DNA of 64,000 bases from contig OZ316893.1 in assembly GCA_973895155.1 (NCBI GenBank), positions 1,736,001 to 1,800,000 of the forward strand. Direction: 5' to 3'. This DNA comes from Marsupella aquatica (Eukaryota; Marchantiophyta). A program made the position numbers and the translations under genes. Shown here one piece after another: positions 59,765-64,000 of the stretch. A model generated the notes under the pieces. That model ran no database searches and was not told the DNA's origin. It worked only from the letters and a program-made list of their open reading frames with translations. Numbering within the stretch: the stretch's first letter is position 1; every line of letters begins with the position of its first letter.

Positions 59765-61110
59765 AGAGTGGGCCCCGCCCTGCCCTGCCCTGCCAAAAGC
59801 CCACTTGTACCTAACCCATCGAAGTGGGCCCTTAGGTCCAAAGGCCAAATCCAAGTGGACAATTCTTTGGACAGCCAAGGGTGTTGGTTTTAGGGCAGTC
59901 CCTACCTAACCCATGGAAGTGGGTCCTTGGGTCCAAAGTCCAAACCAAGGTACACTACTCTTTGGAGGGCCAAGGGTGTTGGTTTTAGGGCTGGCTGGAC
60001 TTAACCCATTGAAGTCCAAACCAAAATACACTAATTCTTTGGAGAGCCAAGGGTGCTGATTTTAGGCAGTCTTGCATGTGTGATGTCCTCAAAAAATACT
60101 CCCTTTGCACTTCCTAAATTGCCAACAGCGGGCCCCGCCCTGCCAAAAGCCCACTAGTCGGTCCCGTACCTAACCCAGGGAAGTGGGCCCTTGGGTCCAA
60201 AGTCCAAACCAAGGTACACTATTCTTTGGAGGGCCAAGGGTGTTGGTTTTAGGGCTGGCTGGACTTGACCCATTGAAGTCCAAACCAAGATACACTAATT
60301 CTTTGGAGGGCCAAGGGTGCTGATTTTAGGCAATCTTGCATGTGTGATGTCCTCAAAAAATATTCCCTTTGCACTTCCTAAATTGCCAACAGCGGGCCCC
60401 GCCCTGCCAAAAGCCCACTAGCGGTCCCATACCTAACCCAGGGAAGTGGGCCCTTGGGTCCAAAGTCCAAACCAAGGTACACTATTCTTTGGAGGGCCAA
60501 GGGTGTTGGTTTTAGGGCTGGTTGGACTTGGCCCATTGAAGTCCAAACCAAGATACACTAATTCTTTGGAGGGCCAAGGGTGCTGATTTTAGGCAGTCTT
60601 GCATGTGTGATATCCTCAAAAAATACTCCCTTTGCACTTCCTAAATTGCCAACAGTGGGCCCCGCCCTGCCAAAAGCCCACTAGCGGTCCCATACCTAAC
60701 CCAGGGAGTAGGCCCTTGGGTCCAAAGTCCAAACCAAGGTACACTATTCTTTGGAGGGCCAAGGGTGTTGGTTTTAGGGCTGGCTGGACTTGGCCCATTG
60801 AAGTCCAAACCAAGATACACTAATTCTTTGGAGGGCCAAGGGTGCTGATTTTAGGCAGTCTTGCATGTGTGATGTCCTCAAAAAATACTCCCTTTGCACT
60901 TCCTAAATTGCCAACAGTGGGCCCCACCCTGTCAAAAGCCCACTAGTCGGTCCCGTACCTAACCCAGGGAAGTGGGCCCTTGGGTCCAAAGTCCAAACCA
61001 AGGTAACTAATTTTTGGAGGGCCAAGGGTGTTGATTTAGGCAGTCTTGCATGTGTGAGGTACTCCAAAATTAATCCCTTTGCACTTCCTAAATTGTCAAT
61101 AGTGGGCCCC
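59765..61110. repeat. Tandem array, 263-bp unit, about five copies
   Basis: 'gccaacag(c/t)gggccccgcc' recurs at 60121, 60385, 60648 and 60910 (spacing 262-264), with a truncated unit ending near 61100 and a partial leading copy from 59765. Each unit contains two related halves of about 110 bp, both with 'ctttggagggccaagggtg' and 'gtccaaaccaag(g/a)tacact'. Identity between the middle copies is about 97 percent by eye. Fragmentary frames through it repeat with the unit. It begins only about 500 bp upstream of the aminotransferase start. Confidence 0.95.
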
Positions 61111-61890
61111 GCAGCCCTCGAACTGCAACATGTCATGCTGAGAATTGAAGTTGTTGCCATGCCTTAAACCACAACTCCCACTATTTAAGGGCGCCCCTGT
61201 CGTGCAGTCCAGGTCCTATCATTGTCCCTTCACGCCTGCCCGGGCCCACCACCTCTGCTGCCCGCCTCCCCGACACCCACCGTCCTGACCTGCCGGTAGT
61301 CCGGTACACTGTGTCCCTTCTTTCTTTTGCCAACCTCCGGAGTCCCTTCTGTACAATAGCCTTTCTTTGTCACAAAATGATGACATCGCACAAATGTGCA
61401 GGAAATGTCGTGCCTGTGGGTGAGGTTCTTTCCTTCTTGTCATTCTCATACTCTTGCTGTTCGGCGGGGTTCAATTCCCCTTGAGAGCTACAATCTGCAT
61501 TCAGATGTTTTCTTTGTCTTGTCCCTCCTGTCCTATCATCAAATGTATATTCGACATTCAATTGTTTTCTTTGCCTTGTCCTTCTGTCCTGTCACCAAAT
61601 TTCAATTTGACGTGAAAGTTGTCCTGATTTTGGAAATATTGCTTGTACATTACTCCCTACTGTCCTTAGATTGGGGCTATCGCCTACATTGGAAGTATCT
61701 CCGGTACTCTTTACCGTCCTAATTTTTCTGTTCATTCCGTAATTCTCTGTACAGTGTTTTATGGTTGCTTATATAAAGGAACATTGGCTCTCTTGTCTCC
61801 ACAATTTTTTGAGCTTCTTCTAGGATTTTGCTATGTGTAAGAGTTGACTGCTAGACTGGGTCTCTTTATATCATTTCAATCAAGGTGTGG
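61111..61890. other. Intergenic DNA with a 65-bp duplication
   Basis: 'ttttctttg(t/c)cttgtccctcc' and 'tcctatcatcaaat'-like phrases occur at about 61507 and 61565. A tRNA T-arm-like 'ggggttcaattcccc' at 61466 has no matching D-arm or acceptor, so no tRNA is called. Confidence 0.45.
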
Positions 61891-61894
61891 GGTC

Positions 61895-62550
61895 GACATC
61901 TTTGCTACTTGCTTGGAGGCACATTGTGTTGTGGGTCCTAAACTAATCTTCACTACGCTACTATCCAAAAGCGTATTGAAAGTTGTGTCACAAGGTCAGT
62001 CACTCATGCTTTTCAGCTTTTGATTCTCATGTGATTCAAGTTCACCGGAAGGTGACCAGTAATAGAAAGGTGGGTTCTTCCGTTTTCAATGTGAGGTCGC
62101 GTTCACATGACTGACTTTGGCCTAGGGTGGGAATTATTTCTGCATGTAATTGCTAGAATGTGGAATTTGATGTTTTCGCTAGTTGTTTGGGACCAGGTTG
62201 GGTTGTGGGTCCCAAACTGATCTTCACTGTTGTTCCAAAAGCATCTTAAAAGCAAGTGCATGTAGAGATGAGCCTCAATCTTGTACTTTGTCTCATGTGA
62301 TGATGAGTTCATTGGACTTGTTTTTTCCTTTTCAGTGTATGTTGCGCTCACATGTGACCCTAGAGAAAGTGAGAATCTGCATTCTCTCTTTTTCTTGCCT
62401 CATGTGATTTGAGTGCGCGCTATGGAGAGCAAGAAGAGGAAGGTGAGAAGTGCTTTGGAGAATGGTCTTTTCTTTCATTGCCGATGTGATGTTGCACTCA
62501 CATTTGACTTGGGAGAGGGCGGGAATTTCTTCTGCGTTGCCATTTACCAC
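61895..62550. repeat. Degenerate tandem repeat, about 250-bp unit
   Basis: 'gttgtgggtcc(t/c)(a/c)aact(a/g)atctt' recurs at 61930 and 62200. 'gttg(c/t)(g/a)ctcacat' and 'gggaatt(a/t)(t/c)ttctgc' phrases recur near 62110, 62345 and 62495. Old and diverged. Confidence 0.6.
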
Positions 62551-62949
62551 TTGGCAATACAGTTGATCTACTCCATACACAGATTGAGGATCTGGAAATT
62601 CACTAATTCTTACAGTGGACACAAGGCTTCCACGACAAACTTCTGCTTTTGTGCATCTTGAATGCAGTTTTCAACCCTGCTCCAGGATTTTCTGATCGTC
62701 TCTTGGGATGGGTTTTGAAGACAAGAGGATATTACAAGTTTTTGAATTTTGTTTGGACAATTGTTTCTGTCTATCTTTGTAGTAATGCAACATCCATCCT
62801 GCAGAGCACTGTGTACAACTCCATGTGATATTTTAGTTTAGGGTGTCCCTACTACACAATAGACGAGAGCTACCAAAGCAACCATTTGGAACTCCCACTG
62901 GCCGCCTCACTCTCCTCAACCTGCTGAGTGGGGGTTAGCCCTGCATCCA

Positions 62950-63462
62950 GTGTATTTTCTTCCGATGATTCTAACCCAATATTTACCTTTGAAAGGTTTA
63001 CATGTGCGTTGCACCCCTTTTTTAGAAGTCTACCTCACCTCGTCCACATTAGTGTTCCTCTGCAGCAACATGAATTGCAAGCGAGGTGTCCATGTCAAAA
63101 TGGTTGAACTCAATGATGGGCGATACAATCTGAGCTGGCAAGAGCTCAATACACCAGAACATGCCCCTTTCATGAACTGCACCACTTTCTTAGTGGAAAT
63201 CCAAGGAGACTTCCCTGCGGGCTTCCCTGAGTGGTTGACTGTAGTTAAATATTACCATGTTACCCTCAACCATACAGTTCCCTTGTCGGACCTTTGGATC
63301 TGTGCCGCATATATTTATTGCAAGACTTTCAGGCGACAGAAGAGATTCCAAGTGTCTATACACTTGGCTGGTGTTTGTGGATCAACAAATAGAGCCACCT
63401 TACCCCGACCTATCAAGGATGTCATACTTGCAACTTGGCCGGGTGAGGGTGAAGAGGAATAA
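62950..63462 (+). CDS. Hypothetical protein, unrecognised
   Basis: A 170-codon frame and one of the longer ones that is neither low-complexity nor repeat-derived. It includes LNDGRYNLSWQELNTPEHA, a Cys-rich spacing (C at MNC, FMNC, ICAAYIYC) and an acidic tail GEGEEE. No domain recognised. The start is uncertain; Met at 63070 (MNCKRG) may be the better one. Together with the next frame it could form exons of a gene running off the right edge. Confidence 0.35.
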   Translation: MYFLPMILTQYLPLKGLHVRCTPFLEVYLTSSTLVFLCSNMNCKRGVHVKMVELNDGRYNLSWQELNTPEHAPFMNCTTFLVEIQGDFPAGFPEWLTVVKYYHVTLNHTVPLSDLWICAAYIYCKTFRRQKRFQVSIHLAGVCGSTNRATLPRPIKDVILATWPGEGEEE

Positions 63463-63669
63463 TAGTACAAAGTTGACACTAGACCTTATGTAAGCCATTT
63501 GCACCTGTTCGACACTACATAAGAATGAAGGGTGCATTATTTTTATATTATGATGCTAGTACTATCATGAGGATCCTTGTTGCTTGCACTATGATCTAAT
63601 ATGTCCCATTTTATGGTTTTGTCATCAAATTGAACCATTTCATATCTCATGTAAGTTTTCTCCGCATAT

Positions 63670-63963
63670 ATGGAAGGTAGAGATAGGGAAGTCATCACTT
63701 TACACGAGGGCAAGAATTACACCTATATTGTGTCTTGGATCGAATACCCAATGGACATCAGTCGGCAACATCATTTTTCTATGGCTGCCATTGAATTGGA
63801 TTTTGCTGAGTTTTGCAATGTTGTGCAGGATTGCCATGACCTCCTTAACCCCATTATATGTGTTGAGGAATACATGCACATGAGTGCTTACAGTTGGTGT
63901 GCAAGAGAACCTCACCAGAAAAGGTCATTGGTTCATAGTTATGTGGCTCAAGCTTGTAAATAG
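63670..63963 (+). CDS. Hypothetical protein, unrecognised
   Basis: A 97-codon frame with 'EGKNYTYIVSWIEYPMD' and 'AAIELDFAEFCNVVQDCHDL'. A loose pattern shared with the preceding frame (V-x-L-x-x-G-x-x-Y, then W-x-E) hints that both belong to one repetitive or duplicated gene, but the similarity is too weak to claim. No family recognised. Confidence 0.3.
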   Translation: MEGRDREVITLHEGKNYTYIVSWIEYPMDISRQHHFSMAAIELDFAEFCNVVQDCHDLLNPIICVEEYMHMSAYSWCAREPHQKRSLVHSYVAQACK

Positions 63964-64000
63964 GATGCAAGAGGAAGTCTCCCATGCATGTTGGAAGAGG

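Noticed and set aside
59388-59909. 173-codon plus-strand frame
   Set aside because: It runs through the aminotransferase leader and into the tandem array; no family match.
61440-61500. tRNA candidate with 'ggggttcaattcccc'
   Set aside because: No D-arm, anticodon arm or acceptor pairing could be made around it.
1-64000. Autonomous LTR or LINE retrotransposon
   Set aside because: No frame contains a reverse transcriptase, integrase or Gag zinc-knuckle signature; all mobile DNA here appears non-autonomous.

Overview
The window looks like nuclear DNA of a land plant, most likely a seedless one such as a bryophyte. The evidence is GT-AG intron-rich genes whose products match plant families, pyrimidine-rich leader regions, low gene density and many short mobile elements and tandem repeats. 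A Marchantia-like liverwort is my best guess, but nothing in the sequence fixes the genus. There are no operons, rRNA genes, CRISPR arrays or convincing complete tRNA genes.

Four genes can be supported, all on the minus strand. (1) 25.06-25.83 kb is a RING-H2 protein with an arginine/glutamate-rich N-terminal helix and a duplicated half RING. (2) 28.54-36.33 kb is a 19-exon gene for an EFR3/SRL2-type (plant EFOP) armadillo-like protein. The exons join in phase to 1071 codons. (3) 49.59-50.10 kb is a small SRPBCC (Bet v1/START-like) protein closest to lachrymatory-factor-synthase-like proteins. (4) 55.06-59.25 kb is a 10-exon branched-chain amino acid aminotransferase of 445 residues with a plastid-type leader. 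These are ordinary scattered plant genes; nothing suggests that they act together.

Layout. 0-2.4 kb: no clear gene, a CT microsatellite and a doubtful P450 relic. 2.4-3.5 kb: pyrimidine-rich stretch. 3.5-24.4 kb: gene-poor, made of tandem arrays (3.6-4.6, 5.3-5.9, 11.4-11.8, 13.6-15.4 and 20.85-21.3 kb), inverted-repeat elements (7.2-8.1, 11.24 and 12.4 kb), a GC-richer island (19.0-19.95 kb) and dispersed repeats. 25-27 kb: RING gene with tandem duplications upstream. 28.5-36.7 kb: EFOP gene. 36.9-39 kb: pyrimidine-rich DNA containing a segment duplicated at 53.1-54.2 kb. 39-49.5 kb: repeats, including a 998-bp foldback element with a perfect 9-bp target duplication (45.24-46.24 kb) and a GC-rich minisatellite (44.4-44.9 kb). 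50.8-53.7 kb: repeats and a SINE-like insertion with a 17-bp target duplication. 59.8-61.1 kb: five copies of a 263-bp tandem repeat upstream of the aminotransferase. 61.9-64 kb: degenerate repeats and two unrecognised plus-strand reading frames.

The best discovery material is the mobile DNA. A family of terminal-inverted-repeat elements shares a 'gagatat..ttgatgg.ccc' end and includes a probable Mutator-type foldback element. A tRNA-like retroposon can be dated relative to a segmental duplication because its empty site is also in the window.
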